Source: Haematococcus lacustris (taxonomy: Eukaryota > Chlorophyta > Chlorophyceae > Chlamydomonadales > Haematococcaceae). From it: a stretch of 64,000 nucleotides of DNA. Shown piece after piece: positions 20,364 to 30,607 of the stretch (positions within the stretch are counted from its first letter, which is position 1; the number at the start of each line of letters is the position of its first letter). The position numbers and the translations under genes are program-made. The notes below the pieces were generated by a model that saw only the letters and a program-made list of their open reading frames with translations, was not told the DNA's origin and searched no databases. The DNA is taken from positions 9,646,787 through 9,710,786 of the forward strand of contig JASKMD010000008.1 in the NCBI GenBank assembly GCA_030144725.1. Reading direction: 5' to 3'.

Positions 20364-22273
20364 CTACTCACGGACAACTGGGCTACAAAGCACATTCAAA
20401 CACAGCCTCGCCTCGATTGCCGTCGCCAAGCGCGGTGGAAGGAGGTCCTTCAAGAGTACGACTGCATCATAGATCATATCCCGGGCAAACAGAACATAGT
20501 GGTAGACGCCCTGTCGCGTCGGTCAGATTATCAACTACTGTCGGTTGGGCGACGGACACAGCGCAACCCCGCCCAGGTCACTGAGACAACCATCTCTGTC
20601 GACCAATCACGGCTACGGAACATACGCGATGCTGCGGCTACCGATCCCCAGTATTAGCGTCATCTCACTGCCGCCCTCAAGGGACGCGCACGGCAGTTTA
20701 CGGTTCAGGACAATCTGCTGTATCACACAGGCCGAGGGACCCCTTTACTGTACATTCCAGCGGGCCCTTTGCGCACGGACCTGTTGTGTGAGGCACATGA
20801 TGTCCCCACGGCAGGCCATCTTGGTCGGGACAAAACCTACCTCCGGCTGTCCCGCCTTGTTTACTGGCCACGCATGGCAGCTGCAGTGCATGACTACATT
20901 CGCACTTGCACCCACTGTCAGCGGAACAAGTCTAGCACCACAAAACCCTTTGGCCTTTTGCAGCCTTTGCCCGTGCCCCAGCACCGGTGGGAGCAGGTCA
21001 GCATGGACTTGATCACCCAGCTGCCTGTCACCTCGGCTGGCCACGACGCCATTGTCGTCTTTGTGGACAAGCTGACTAAAATGATCCATACTGTCCCCAC
21101 CACCACCACGGTGTCAGCCCCTGAGCTGGCCCAACTCTTCTTCGACTCTGTCTTCAAATACCACGGCCTCCCCAAGGTCATCATCTCTGATCGGGACCCC
21201 AGGTTCACTTCCAACTTTTGGCAACAGCTCTTTGCCAAGACCGGGACCCACTTAAATATCTCCACAGCCAACCATCCCCAGACTGACGGCCAGACTGAGC
21301 GCGCTAACCGCACCATTGAAGACATGTTGCGCAACTACGTCTCGCCGCACCACACAGACTGGGACAACCACCTCACCGCCGTTGAGTTTGCCTACAACGC
21401 ATCTGTCCAGGCCAGTACTGGCTATTCCCCTTTCATGCTCAACTCCGGCCAGGAACCTCACACTCCTTTGTCTCTAGCAGTGTCATCAGCTGCTCCAGCA
21501 CGGGTCACACCAGATACCAGCGAGAGTGCCCCAGCCTTCCTCCAGCGCATGGCTACCAATATCGCCGCCGCTACACAACACCTCATCAAAGCTCAAGAGC
21601 GGCAGGTCAAGTATGCTAATGCCCAGCGCCAGGACCATATATTCGCCACTGGTGACATGGTTTACCTTTGTGATAGCTTCTTTACCCACATCAGACCAGC
21701 CACGCAAGCTACCGGCGCCGCCCGCAAGTTTACCCCCAGGCAGCACGGCCCCTTCAAGGTCCTAGAGGTCGTCACCCCTGTCGCCCTGCGGCTTCAACTA
21801 CCTGCTGAGTGGAAATCAGTCCACCCGGTTGTACACGTGTCGCACGTCAAGTTGCATCATGATGGCAGTGCGCGTTTCCCCACTCGCAACCCCGCCCCTC
21901 CGCCCGAGCCAGACATCATCGATGGTGAAGCTCATTACCACGTAGAAGCCTTCCGCAACCACCGCTTCCAGCGCGGTAAACTCCAGCTGCAAGTGAAGTG
22001 GCTTGGCCACCCTGAACACGAGAACAGCTGGGTGCCTCTGGCACAATTAAAGGAAGACATGACCCAGAACGTCCTCAAGAAGCTGTTGCGGGCATATGCT
22101 TTCCGCACCAAGCAGCCCAAGGGATGGATGCAGCCAGCGTAGGTTAGGGTTGGATAGAGTTGTTTGAACACATGCCTGCCTGTCTGTTGTTGTCACATTG
22201 TTGGTTGCATGACACACACATAGCACTTTCAACTGCACGCTTCGGGACGAAGCTCTCTCCAAGTGGGGGAGAG
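20364..22273 (+). mobile_element. Truncated tandem copy of chromovirus C (RNase H end, integrase, chromodomain)
   Basis: Corresponds to 26131-28040 at a constant offset of 5767 bp, apparently identical apart from its start at CCTACTCACGG. It carries the same TAG (20655-20657) before the integrase frame and the same chromodomain and 3' region. It uses the LTR at 22274-22722 as its 3' LTR, shared with the complete element. Integrase motifs: HLGRDKTYLRLSR, CTHCQRNK, SMDLITQLP, ISDRDPRFTSNFW and HPQTDGQTERANR, all residues present. Confidence 0.95.
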
Positions 22274-22722
22274 TGTAAGAGTACACGATTGCACGGTAGG
22301 ATGCATGAACAAATGCTGTTACATGAAGTGCCACGTTGCCTAATGACGTTGTTTCTCACTGAATGATGTCGGTAGGTTTTAAGCGAGTTGTTGTAGTGTT
22401 TACGGGAAGGGAGAAGAGACTGAACCACAATAGTCCTTTGTACACGGAACATTGTAAGACTCCTTCCTAACGGTTACGGTCGGTCTGCCTCTAACACCTA
22501 CGGTCCTACGGTTCTCCACGGTTCTTAGTGAATTCGGTCGCTGTTGCTTTACAAGCAATAGTAAGTCAGCCATAGCAGTTATAGCTCCGGCGTTAAGCTA
22601 AGACCCTAGCCGTAGTTAACGCTACGAGACTTCTAGAGGCCGTCCTTAGGCTGAAAGAAGTCCTTAGACCATTAGCGCTTGCATTTACGGTTTTTCCGGG
22701 CCCACGCATTACAACTGTTGCA
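22274..22722 (+). repeat. 5' LTR of chromovirus C, shared with truncated copy
   Basis: TG...CA bounded, 449 bp, rich in ACGGTT motifs. It serves as 3' LTR for the upstream copy and 5' LTR for the complete one. Confidence 0.95.
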
Positions 22723-22724
22723 TC

Positions 22725-22734
22725 TGGTTTCCCC
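22725..22734 (+). promoter_or_regulatory. Candidate primer-binding site TGGTTTCCCC
   Basis: Begins 2 nt after the LTR and complements a tRNA 3' end of ...GGGGAAACCA. The same ten bases occupy the same position in element D (14708-14717). The tRNA is not identified. Confidence 0.6.
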
Positions 22735-22735
22735 T

Positions 22736-23353
22736 GTAACGTTCATCGCAGTGCCACTGACCTTCGACGAGGCGTTGGACGTAGACCTTCCGTCCGGGGC
22801 TAACACCCCGCGGAATTCAGCCTCATCTTACAGCCCGTCCAGCCCTTCTCTTAGCCCTTCGCCAAGCGGAGAATATCAGCCTATTGTTTCGGGTACACCC
22901 CCGAACGCGCACCCAGCAGCCCAGCTCGCACAGGCGGAACAGCCTGAGCTATTTCGCAGCCCAGCGTTTGCTTTAGTTTCCACGGGTAACCGTGAGGCGC
23001 ACCAGGCGCTGCACGGGTGTCAGCAGTGCCAAGCTTACAAGGCGGCAGCGGACTACTACTCCGGGCTAGCAAGGGCACGAGGTGAGCAGCTTGCTCACCA
23101 ACGTGAGTACATAGAGCAGCTCCTAGGCATTGTGCGCAGCCTTGCTGTAGCACCCAGTGCTCCTGTAGGTGTGGCCACACGCTACGTGGCACCACCGCCA
23201 CCCCCACCACCTCCACCTAGACGCCAGCAGGCACCACAGCCAGCACCACAGGCACACCCAGCCTACCCGGGACAAGCACCGCCACCTACCCCCACCCACT
23301 CCGCCCAACACAACAGGGACGGATACCAGCAGCGCCAGCGTCGTCGTCTCTAG
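22736..23353 (+). CDS. Leader frame in phase with gag, ended by TAG
   Basis: The frame is open from the LTR end through a Ser/Pro-rich stretch (SSYSPSSPSLSPSPSGEYQP), a Cys-bearing helical part (LHGCQQCQAYKAAADYYSG) and a Pro-rich tail ending RQRRRL. It stops at TAG 23351-23353 and is in the same frame as gag, whose first Met codon is 9 bp further on. It may be an N-terminal Gag extension reached by stop readthrough, or a decayed leader. Whether it is translated cannot be seen from sequence. Confidence 0.45.
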   Translation, partial: VTFIAVPLTFDEALDVDLPSGANTPRNSASSYSPSSPSLSPSPSGEYQPIVSGTPPNAHPAAQLAQAEQPELFRSPAFALVSTGNREAHQALHGCQQCQAYKAAADYYSGLARARGEQLAHQREYIEQLLGIVRSLAVAPSAPVGVATRYVAPPPPPPPPPRRQQAPQPAPQAHPAYPGQAPPPTPTHSAQHNRDGYQQRQRRRL

Positions 23354-23362
23354 CCACAGCCC

Positions 23363-24280
23363 ATGGCACAGCCTGACAGCATGGAGACCATCATAGCTGC
23401 TTTCAATGCACTTGGCGCCACTATGGACAGGATAGTGCGGCAGCAGGAGCAGCAGCACGCCTCTCAAGGCGAGCCACGGGTTGCACAGGGTTTAGTCAAG
23501 CTGGCAGACGTACAGCCATTTGACGGCAAGGGTAGTGTTTCTACTTGGCTGTTCCATGTTGAGGAGGTGTTTAAGTTGACTCCAGGCCTGACTGATGAGC
23601 AGAAGATAGTGTCCACTGGTGTAAGGCTCACAGGTCTAGCTGCCTCCTGGTATGTCTCTGTCCGGTCAGCCCCTAGCGCGTCATTCACCTGGGACTTGTT
23701 CAAAGCAGCCCTTAAAGCAGCTTTTGTAACCCAGTCAGAAACAGCTAAGGCTCGAGACCAGCTTCATGTGGCCAGGCAGAAACCAAACCAGACAGCTCTC
23801 TCCTTCGCCACTCACCTGCGCAGCTTGTTTCTGCACATTCCTACCATCACAGAGGATGAACAACTAGACCGGTTCCGCCGTGGCCTGCACCCTCACCTCA
23901 AGGCCATGGTAGACATTCAGTCTCCCACTACATTTGATCAGGCAGTCAAGATAGCCGTAGCCCATGACACCGCCTGCCGTGATGCAGGGCTTTCCACAGC
24001 TGTCCCCATGCAGCTAGGCCTCATGAAACAAGTCAAGCAACAGCCACACCGCGCTCAGCGCGAGACCCACGGCACATCATCTAACCTAGCTCCTCAGCAA
24101 ACCAAGCCTGCTACCCCACGACTCCAACGGCTCACACCAGAGGAGAAAGCCTGGTATGCTGCCAACAACAAGTGCACATTCTGCCGTGAGGATGGTCATC
24201 TGGTGCAAGACTGCAAGCACCCTAACAAACGCGGTCCAAAAAACTGGGCGGCTCGACCTCCCAATCAAGCAAAGACTTAG
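23363..24280 (+). CDS. gag: Gag protein of chromovirus C
   Basis: 305 residues. Residues about 50-200 match the Ty3-type retrotransposon Gag domain ([20 protein letters not shown], then LAASWY and [10 protein letters not shown]). Near the C-terminus is one CCHC zinc knuckle, [14 protein letters not shown], for nucleic-acid binding. Gag forms the cytoplasmic particle and packages element RNA. The frame ends at TAG 24278-24280. The pol frame is -1 relative to gag and overlaps its end by about 36 bases after a slippery AAAAAAC. The start chosen is the first Met after the upstream TAG (ATGGCACAGCC). Confidence 0.9.
   Translation: MAQPDSMETIIAAFNALGATMDRIVRQQEQQHASQGEPRVAQGLVKLADVQPFDGKGSVSTWLFHVEEVFKLTPGLTDEQKIVSTGVRLTGLAASWYVSVRSAPSASFTWDLFKAALKAAFVTQSETAKARDQLHVARQKPNQTALSFATHLRSLFLHIPTITEDEQLDRFRRGLHPHLKAMVDIQSPTTFDQAVKIAVAHDTACRDAGLSTAVPMQLGLMKQVKQQPHRAQRETHGTSSNLAPQQTKPATPRLQRLTPEEKAWYAANNKCTFCREDGHLVQDCKHPNKRGPKNWAARPPNQAKT
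24238..24244 (+). promoter_or_regulatory. Candidate -1 ribosomal frameshift site A AAA AAC
   Basis: In the gag frame the codons read CCA AAA AAC TGG, giving the canonical X XXY YYZ heptamer. A -1 slip here enters the pol frame, which is open without a stop into the protease ([20 protein letters not shown]). It lies about 12 codons before the gag stop. A downstream pseudoknot was not checked. Confidence 0.7.
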
Positions 24281-26424
24281 AGTCCAACCAGCCAAAAGCA
24301 AGCACTGGCGAGACCACCGCTATCACCCCGCCACCGCCCCGGCTCCGTATCACTAAGCTCGCAGCCAACTCCAGTCCCGGCAGCCATGCTGATTTGCTAG
24401 TCTTCACGGGATCATACAAGGGCAATAGTGCACGGGTGTTGATTGACGGAGGCGCTACTGGCTCGTTTATTGACTCGGCCTTTTGCACAAAGTATGGCAT
24501 TCAGACTGCCCAAAAAGTGAGCCCCGACTACATCAGCCTAGCCGACGGCCATCAACAGCAGAGCAGCGCCATGATTCCCAATGCGCGTTTCCGGCTGGGT
24601 ACCTACAAGGGCGAGCAAACTCTGCATGTTACACACCTTCACGACTTCGACATCATCCTGGGTAAGCCCTGGCTTGCGGAAATCAATCCCCGCATCGACT
24701 GGAAAGCCAACATCATGCGATTCCGACATGCAGGACGCCAACACACACTCCGGCCCCCTGTCAAGCAGCCAGGCACTACAAACACCAGCGGCAGCCCTTT
24801 GCTCATAAGCTCTGCACAGCTCCGCACGGCAATCAGCACTAACTGTCCAACCTTCCTAGTCTCCATCACCCCGGCTGACAGTAATGCCGAGACCTGTCAT
24901 CAGGTTCTGGATTGTTCTCCCATTGTACAGGAGTATGCCGACGTATTCCCATCAGACCTTCCGCATGGACTGCCACCAGAGCGCTCCGTGGACCACCGTA
25001 TTGAGCTCCAACAAGCCAAGCCACCCCCGGCGCGGCCCATCTACAATGTGTCCAGCGGTGAGCTAGCAGAGTTGAAACAGCAAATAGGGGAGCTCTTGGA
25101 CAAAGGCTTCATGCGCCCCAGCACCTCTCCCTACGCTTCCGGTGTGTTGCTTGTGCGCAAAAAGGATGGCTCATTCCGCATGTGCATCGATTACCGCCCT
25201 CTCAACCGTCTGACCATCAAGAACAAGTACCCTCTTCCACGCCTAGACACACTACTAGATCGGCTCCATGGTGCCAAGGTGTTCAGCAAGCTAGACCTGC
25301 GCCAAGGTTACCATCAGATCCGGGTTGCCCCCGAGGACATCCACAAAACAGCTTTCCGCACACGCTACGGTCATTTTGAATTCACGGTGCTGCCCTTCGG
25401 GCTGTGCAATGCACCAGCCACGTTCCAGCGTCTCATGAATGACGTGCTGCACGATCTCTTAGATGACTGCGTCCTTGTCTACCTAGATGACATTCTGATC
25501 TTCTCCCGCACCCCACAAGAGCACATAGCCCACCTTCGGCGCGTGCTCGACCTACTCCGCAAACATAAGCTCTATGCCAAGCTTTCCAAGTGTGAGTTCG
25601 GCATGGACCAAACATCCTTCCTTGGTCACATTGTCTCTGCCTCGGGCATTGCATGCGATCCAGCCAAGGTAGCTGCGGTTCAATCCTGGCCCATTCCCAC
25701 AACTGTGCATGACGTGCGCAGCTTTCTAGGCCTTGCTAACTACTACCGCCGCTTTGTGAAAGACTTCTCTACCATTGCAGCACCTCTCACCACTCTGACC
25801 AGAGCAGACGGGCATGACAAGCAGGGTGTCGTGGCATGGGGTCAGGCCCAGCAGTCAGCCTTTGACGCTCTGAAGCAGGCACTCGTCTCTGCACCTATTC
25901 TCATTGCTCCAGATCCTTCGCAACCGTATACGCTACGATGTGATGCATCTTCCATCGGCATTGGTGCCGTGCTCTCTCAGGGTACCGGTTCAGCCGAGCG
26001 GGTCGTGGTCTACCACTCCCGTAAACTACTGCCAGCAGAACGGAACTATCCCACCCATGAGAAGGAGCTCCTGTCTCTGGTGGAGGCCCTCAAGGTATGG
26101 CGTCACTACCTCCTTGGTGCGTCATTCAACCTACTCACGGACAACTGGGCTACAAAGCACATTCAAACACAGCCTCGCCTCGATTGCCGTCGCCAAGCGC
26201 GGTGGAAGGAGGTCCTTCAAGAGTACGACTGCATCATAGATCATATCCCGGGCAAACAGAACATAGTGGTAGACGCCCTGTCGCGTCGGTCAGATTATCA
26301 ACTACTGTCGGTTGGGCGACGGACACAGCGCAACCCCGCCCAGGTCACTGAGACAACCATCTCTGTCGACCAATCACGGCTACGGAACATACGCGATGCT
26401 GCGGCTACCGATCCCCAGTATTAG
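24244..26424 (+). CDS. pol: Pol polyprotein, part 1: protease, reverse transcriptase, RNase H
   Basis: Begins as a -1 frameshift extension of gag; the first Met in frame is at 24394. Order: aspartic protease ([13 protein letters not shown], a D-G-G variant of D-S/T-G; about 24436), reverse transcriptase ([55 protein letters not shown] with the YLDD site near 25480), connection ([16 protein letters not shown]) and RNase H ([27 protein letters not shown]). It makes cDNA from element RNA inside Gag particles. The frame ends at TAG 26422-26424 and is open in the same phase immediately after it into integrase. Confidence 0.93.
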   Translation: MGGSTSQSSKDLESNQPKASTGETTAITPPPPRLRITKLAANSSPGSHADLLVFTGSYKGNSARVLIDGGATGSFIDSAFCTKYGIQTAQKVSPDYISLADGHQQQSSAMIPNARFRLGTYKGEQTLHVTHLHDFDIILGKPWLAEINPRIDWKANIMRFRHAGRQHTLRPPVKQPGTTNTSGSPLLISSAQLRTAISTNCPTFLVSITPADSNAETCHQVLDCSPIVQEYADVFPSDLPHGLPPERSVDHRIELQQAKPPPARPIYNVSSGELAELKQQIGELLDKGFMRPSTSPYASGVLLVRKKDGSFRMCIDYRPLNRLTIKNKYPLPRLDTLLDRLHGAKVFSKLDLRQGYHQIRVAPEDIHKTAFRTRYGHFEFTVLPFGLCNAPATFQRLMNDVLHDLLDDCVLVYLDDILIFSRTPQEHIAHLRRVLDLLRKHKLYAKLSKCEFGMDQTSFLGHIVSASGIACDPAKVAAVQSWPIPTTVHDVRSFLGLANYYRRFVKDFSTIAAPLTTLTRADGHDKQGVVAWGQAQQSAFDALKQALVSAPILIAPDPSQPYTLRCDASSIGIGAVLSQGTGSAERVVVYHSRKLLPAERNYPTHEKELLSLVEALKVWRHYLLGASFNLLTDNWATKHIQTQPRLDCRRQARWKEVLQEYDCIIDHIPGKQNIVVDALSRRSDYQLLSVGRRTQRNPAQVTETTISVDQSRLRNIRDAAATDPQY

Positions 26425-27909
26425 CGTCATCTCACTGCCGCCCTCAAGGGACGCGCACGGCAGTTTACGGTTCAGGACAATCTGCTGTATCACACAGGCC
26501 GAGGGACCCCTTTACTGTACATTCCAGCGGGCCCTTTGCGCACGGACCTGTTGTGTGAGGCACATGATGTCCCCACGGCAGGCCATCTTGGTCGGGACAA
26601 AACCTACCTCCGGCTGTCCCGCCTTGTTTACTGGCCACGCATGGCAGCTGCAGTGCATGACTACATTCGCACTTGCACCCACTGTCAGCGGAACAAGTCT
26701 AGCACCACAAAACCCTTTGGCCTTTTGCAGCCTTTGCCCGTGCCCCAGCACCGGTGGGAGCAGGTCAGCATGGACTTGATCACCCAGCTGCCTGTCACCT
26801 CGGCTGGCCACGACGCCATTGTCGTCTTTGTGGACAAGCTGACTAAAATGATCCATACTGTCCCCACCACCACCACGGTGTCAGCCCCTGAGCTGGCCCA
26901 ACTCTTCTTCGACTCTGTCTTCAAATACCACGGCCTCCCCAAGGTCATCATCTCTGATCGGGACCCCAGGTTCACTTCCAACTTTTGGCAACAGCTCTTT
27001 GCCAAGACCGGGACCCACTTAAATATCTCCACAGCCAACCATCCCCAGACTGACGGCCAGACTGAGCGCGCTAACCGCACCATTGAAGACATGTTGCGCA
27101 ACTACGTCTCGCCGCACCACACAGACTGGGACAACCACCTCACCGCCGTTGAGTTTGCCTACAACGCATCTGTCCAGGCCAGTACTGGCTATTCCCCTTT
27201 CATGCTCAACTCCGGCCAGGAACCTCACACTCCTTTGTCTCTAGCAGTGTCATCAGCTGCTCCAGCACGGGTCACACCAGATACCAGCGAGAGTGCCCCA
27301 GCCTTCCTCCAGCGCATGGCTACCAATATCGCCGCCGCTACACAACACCTCATCAAAGCTCAAGAGCGGCAGGTCAAGTATGCTAATGCCCAGCGCCAGG
27401 ACCATATATTCGCCACTGGTGACATGGTTTACCTTTGTGATAGCTTCTTTACCCACATCAGACCAGCCACGCAAGCTACCGGCGCCGCCCGCAAGTTTAC
27501 CCCCAGGCAGCACGGCCCCTTCAAGGTCCTAGAGGTCGTCACCCCTGTCGCCCTGCGGCTTCAACTACCTGCTGAGTGGAAATCAGTCCACCCGGTTGTA
27601 CACGTGTCGCACGTCAAGTTGCATCATGATGGCAGTGCGCGTTTCCCCACTCGCAACCCCGCCCCTCCGCCCGAGCCAGACATCATCGATGGTGAAGCTC
27701 ATTACCACGTAGAAGCCTTCCGCAACCACCGCTTCCAGCGCGGTAAACTCCAGCTGCAAGTGAAGTGGCTTGGCCACCCTGAACACGAGAACAGCTGGGT
27801 GCCTCTGGCACAATTAAAGGAAGACATGACCCAGAACGTCCTCAAGAAGCTGTTGCGGGCATATGCTTTCCGCACCAAGCAGCCCAAGGGATGGATGCAG
27901 CCAGCGTAG
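26425..27909 (+). CDS. pol: Pol polyprotein, part 2: integrase with C-terminal chromodomain
   Basis: In phase with the preceding pol frame across one TAG; the first Met is at 26536. An HHCC zinc domain (AGHLGRDKTYLRL...CTHCQRNK) is followed by the catalytic core, DMD-type with SMDLITQLP, ISDRDPRFTSNFW and HPQTDGQTERANR (D, D, E all present). Then come the RKFTPRQHGPFKVLEV module and a chromodomain (YHVEAFRNHRF, LQVKWLGHPEHENSWVPL). Integrase inserts the cDNA; chromodomains of this group recognise modified histone H3 and steer insertion. If the TAG is not read through, integrase would need internal initiation or would be missing. Confidence 0.93.
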   Translation, partial: RHLTAALKGRARQFTVQDNLLYHTGRGTPLLYIPAGPLRTDLLCEAHDVPTAGHLGRDKTYLRLSRLVYWPRMAAAVHDYIRTCTHCQRNKSSTTKPFGLLQPLPVPQHRWEQVSMDLITQLPVTSAGHDAIVVFVDKLTKMIHTVPTTTTVSAPELAQLFFDSVFKYHGLPKVIISDRDPRFTSNFWQQLFAKTGTHLNISTANHPQTDGQTERANRTIEDMLRNYVSPHHTDWDNHLTAVEFAYNASVQASTGYSPFMLNSGQEPHTPLSLAVSSAAPARVTPDTSESAPAFLQRMATNIAAATQHLIKAQERQVKYANAQRQDHIFATGDMVYLCDSFFTHIRPATQATGAARKFTPRQHGPFKVLEVVTPVALRLQLPAEWKSVHPVVHVSHVKLHHDGSARFPTRNPAPPPEPDIIDGEAHYHVEAFRNHRFQRGKLQLQVKWLGHPEHENSWVPLAQLKEDMTQNVLKKLLRAYAFRTKQPKGWMQPA

Positions 27910-28027
27910 GTTAGGGTTGGATAGAGTTGTTTGAACACATGCCTGCCTGTCTGTTGTTGTCACATTGTTGGTTGCATGACACACACATAGCACTTTCAAC
28001 TGCACGCTTCGGGACGAAGCTCTCTCC

Positions 28028-28040
28028 AAGTGGGGGAGAG
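28028..28040 (+). promoter_or_regulatory. Polypurine tract of chromovirus C
   Basis: AAGTGGGGGAGAG directly before the 3' LTR, primer for plus-strand synthesis. Element D has AGTGGGGGAGAG at the same place. Confidence 0.85.
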
Positions 28041-28489
28041 TGTAAGAGTACACGATTGCACGGTAGGATGCATGAACAAATGCTGTTACATGAAGTGCCA
28101 CGTTGCCTAATGACGTTGTTTCTCACTGAATGATGTCGGTAGGTTTTAAGCGAGTTGTTGTAGTGTTTACGGGAAGGGAGAAGAGACTGAACCACAATAG
28201 TCCTTTGTACACGGAACATTGTAAGACTCCTTCCTAACGGTTACGGTCGGTCTGCCTCTAACACCTACGGTCCTACGGTTCTCCACGGTTCTTAGTGAAT
28301 TCGGTCGCTGTTGCTTTACAAGCAATAGTAAGTCAGCCATAGCAGTTATAGCTCCGGCGTTAAGCTGAGACCCTAGCCGTAGTTAACGCTACGAGACTTC
28401 TAGAGGCCGTCCTTAGGCTGAAAGAAGTCCTTAGACCATTAGCGCTTGCATTTACGGTTTTTCCGGGCCCACGCATTACAACTGTTGCA
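28041..28489 (+). repeat. 3' LTR of chromovirus C
   Basis: 449 bp, TG...CA, nearly identical to 22274-22722; followed by host CCCCCCAAGTCCC. Confidence 0.95.
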
Positions 28490-28604
28490 CCCCCCAAGTC
28501 CCAACGCTTGTGATGACTACTCAGACGTGTGAACGAGCTAGGTAATTGATGAGTGAGCGTGAGCGTGAGGTGGTTGCCCCCCCAGGCAGCTTGGCAACTA
28601 GCTT

Positions 28605-29122
28605 GCCGCCAGCCAGCAGTGGCAGCAGCAGTGGCAGCAGCAGCAGTGACAGCAGCAGCAGCAGTGACAGCAGCAGCAGCAGTGGCAGCAGCAGCAGAAG
28701 CAGTAGCGGCAGCTGTAGCAGCAACAGTGGCAGCAGAAGCAGCAATGGCAGCAACAGCAGCAGCAGCGGCAGCAGCAATGGCAAGAGCAACGGCAGCAGT
28801 AGCAGTGGCAGCAGCAGTGACAGCAGCAGTGGCAGCAGCAGTGGCAGCAGCAGTGGCAGCGACAGTGGAAGCACCAGTGGAAGCAGTAGTGGCTGCAGCA
28901 GCAGCAGAAGTAGCAGTGGCAGCAGCAGTGGCAGAAGTGGCAGCAGCAGCAGAAGTGGCAAGCAGCAGCAGTAGCAGCAACGGCAGCAGCAGTAGCGGAA
29001 GCAGCAGTAGTGGCAGCAACAGCAGCAGCAGCAGCAACAGTGGCAGCAGCAGCAGCAGCGGCAGCAGCAGTGGCAGCAGCAGTGGCAGCTGCGGCAGCAG
29101 CAGCAGCAGCAGCAGCGGCAAT
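28605..29122 (+). repeat. Imperfect (GGCAGCAGCAGT)n trinucleotide-rich tract
   Basis: About 500 bp of GCAGCA/GTGGCA/GTGACA units. All six frames translate as Ser/Gly, Ala/Val or Leu/Cys/His homopolymer-like runs, so codon evidence is meaningless here. No flanking domain supports a gene. Confidence 0.9.
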
Positions 29123-29360
29123 TGAATACATGGCCATTGGCAACAAGACACTTACCTACTTGCACTTCCCCATACATAGAGGTAAGCCAGCATGCATGAC
29201 TCAGGGTGCCACCCAACCAATCAGACGTAACCCCCCTCTACCTGCCCCCTGCCCCCTCCTCCCCCTCACCCCTTTCCCCTCACCCCCCATCCCTGCTGAC
29301 CTGCCCCTTGTCCACCTTAGCCTTCCCTCCCTCCCTTCGCCTCCTCCATATAGGTTTAGG

Positions 29361-29515
29361 TTCAGGGTTAGGGGTAGGTTAGGGGTTAGCTTTAGGGTTA
29401 GGGTTAGGGTTAGGGTTAGGGTTAGGGTTAGGGTTAGGGTTAGGGTTAGGGTTAGGGTTAGAGTTAGGGTTAGGGCTAGGGCTAGGTTTACGGTCAGGGT
29501 TAGGGTTAGCGTTAG
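29361..29515 (+). repeat. Interstitial TTAGGG telomeric array
   Basis: About a dozen perfect TTAGGG units (29392-29460) with degenerate flanks (GGGTTAGGGGTAGG; TTTACGGTCAGGG). Orientation is G-rich on the plus strand, opposite to the arrays at 5240 and 36715. Confidence 0.92.
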
Positions 29516-29639
29516 CCACCAGCCTTATGCACTGCTCCTTCGCATAGTGACAATGCACTCTCCATCATCACCATGCAATGCCACGTCTGGTATCCTCTAC
29601 CTAAGTCCATCACAGCCTCTTGCCACCTTGACCAGGTTT

Positions 29640-29800
29640 CAGGGAGGGGGGGGGTGCTGGTGATGAAACGCCTAGGCCACTGGCTAGGTTGGCTAGGTTG
29701 CAGGGTGGGGGGGGGGGGGGGCAGTTGATGAAACGCCAAGTCATAGGCAAGGTTGGCAAGGTTGGCTAGGTTGGCTAGGTTGCAGGGGGGCATGGCCAGG
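29640..29800 (+). repeat. G-runs and GGCTAGGTT tandem repeats
   Basis: Poly-G stretches (up to 20) and 9-10-bp GGCTAGGTT units, the complement of the array at 19830-20187. Confidence 0.75.
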
Positions 29801-29950
29801 TCCCCTGTGTGAGGTTGTTGTAAGGTTGCTCCCTCAGATAACCTTGGCTGAACCTAGGCTGAACCTTCAGCTTCCAACCTAGCGAGCCAAATCCCTTGGC
29901 GCGCCTCAAAACCCTCACGAACCTTAGGGGGGGTTGCTTGTTTCTCGAAT

Positions 29951-30417
29951 TAGCGTAGGCGTGATGTCACGCTCAGCTTAGGTGACAGCGTTCTTCTGAG
30001 CACCAAGAACCTGCGCAATGCACCAGGCAAAGCACGTAAGTTCTTGCCTAGGTATGTGGGACCTTTCAAGGTCACAGGTAAGCTAGGTGAGGCTGCCTAC
30101 CGGTTGGAGTTACCTCCCACCATGAGCAGGTTACATCCTGTGTTCCATGTGTCACTTTTTAAGAGGTACACTGGCAGCCAGGGGTTTCACCCCCCTCCTG
30201 TGATGGAGTGGCTGGAAGATGCGCCTCACTATGAAGTGCATAGCTTGACAGACATGAAGTGCATAGTATCACAGACAGGTACGTTTCAAGAAACGCATGG
30301 AGTACCTGGTCAAGTGGACAGGCTACGATGATACCTACAATACCTGGGAGCTAGAGGCTCTTCTAGCTGGTGCCCCTCAGATCTTGTCTAGGTACAAGGC
30401 TGTGCATAACCTGCCTT
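29951..30417 (+). mobile_element. Chromovirus A, piece 4: integrase C-terminus and chromodomain
   Basis: The frame resumes exactly where piece 3 stopped: RRRDVTLSLGDSVLLSTKNL, then RKFLPRYVGPFKVTGKLG, RLHPVFHVSLFKRY and, after a duplicated segment and frameshift near 30250-30290, a chromodomain (MEYLVKWTGYDDTYNTWELE) ending at TGA 30417. No PHD finger follows. The piece is followed by AAGAGGGGGAGGAA and a TGTAACGG LTR start. Confidence 0.88.
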
Positions 30418-30607
30418 GATTTGTAAATGCTTTAGTGACCTTTGTCACCTGGCCTGGTCCTTTTGACCATGGCCCCCATGCGGCACCTTATGGTGATGCA
30501 TGTCTTTCTGTGGGTGGCTGGTACCCTGGTATGGGTCAGTGATCTCTATAGACTGCAAGTCTTGGTGCTCTGGGCTATCCCAGGTACCTTGGCGGAACGG
30601 ATCTCTT

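Larger units (their letters stand above)
22274..28489 (+). mobile_element. Complete young chromovirus C (Ty3-type LTR retrotransposon)
   Basis: Two 449-bp LTRs (22274-22722, 28041-28489) begin TGTAAGAGTACACG and end CAACTGTTGCA. I found one difference between them (AAGCTAAG versus AAGCTGAG near 22604/28371). The interior encodes a leader frame, Gag with a zinc knuckle, then protease, reverse transcriptase, RNase H, integrase and chromodomain in Ty3 order. The near-identical LTRs indicate a very recent insertion. The upstream flank is a second, truncated copy, so no simple target duplication can be read. Confidence 0.95.

Noticed and set aside
23351..26424. Reassigned UAG codon in this organism
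   Set aside because: Other frames here, including the Fanzor plus copy, the Copia RNase H and gag, end naturally at TAG. The in-frame TAGs are specific to chromovirus C.
28360..29216. Poly-Ser, poly-Ala and poly-Leu open frames
   Set aside because: All arise from one imperfect trinucleotide repeat and are open in most frames on both strands, with no flanking domain.
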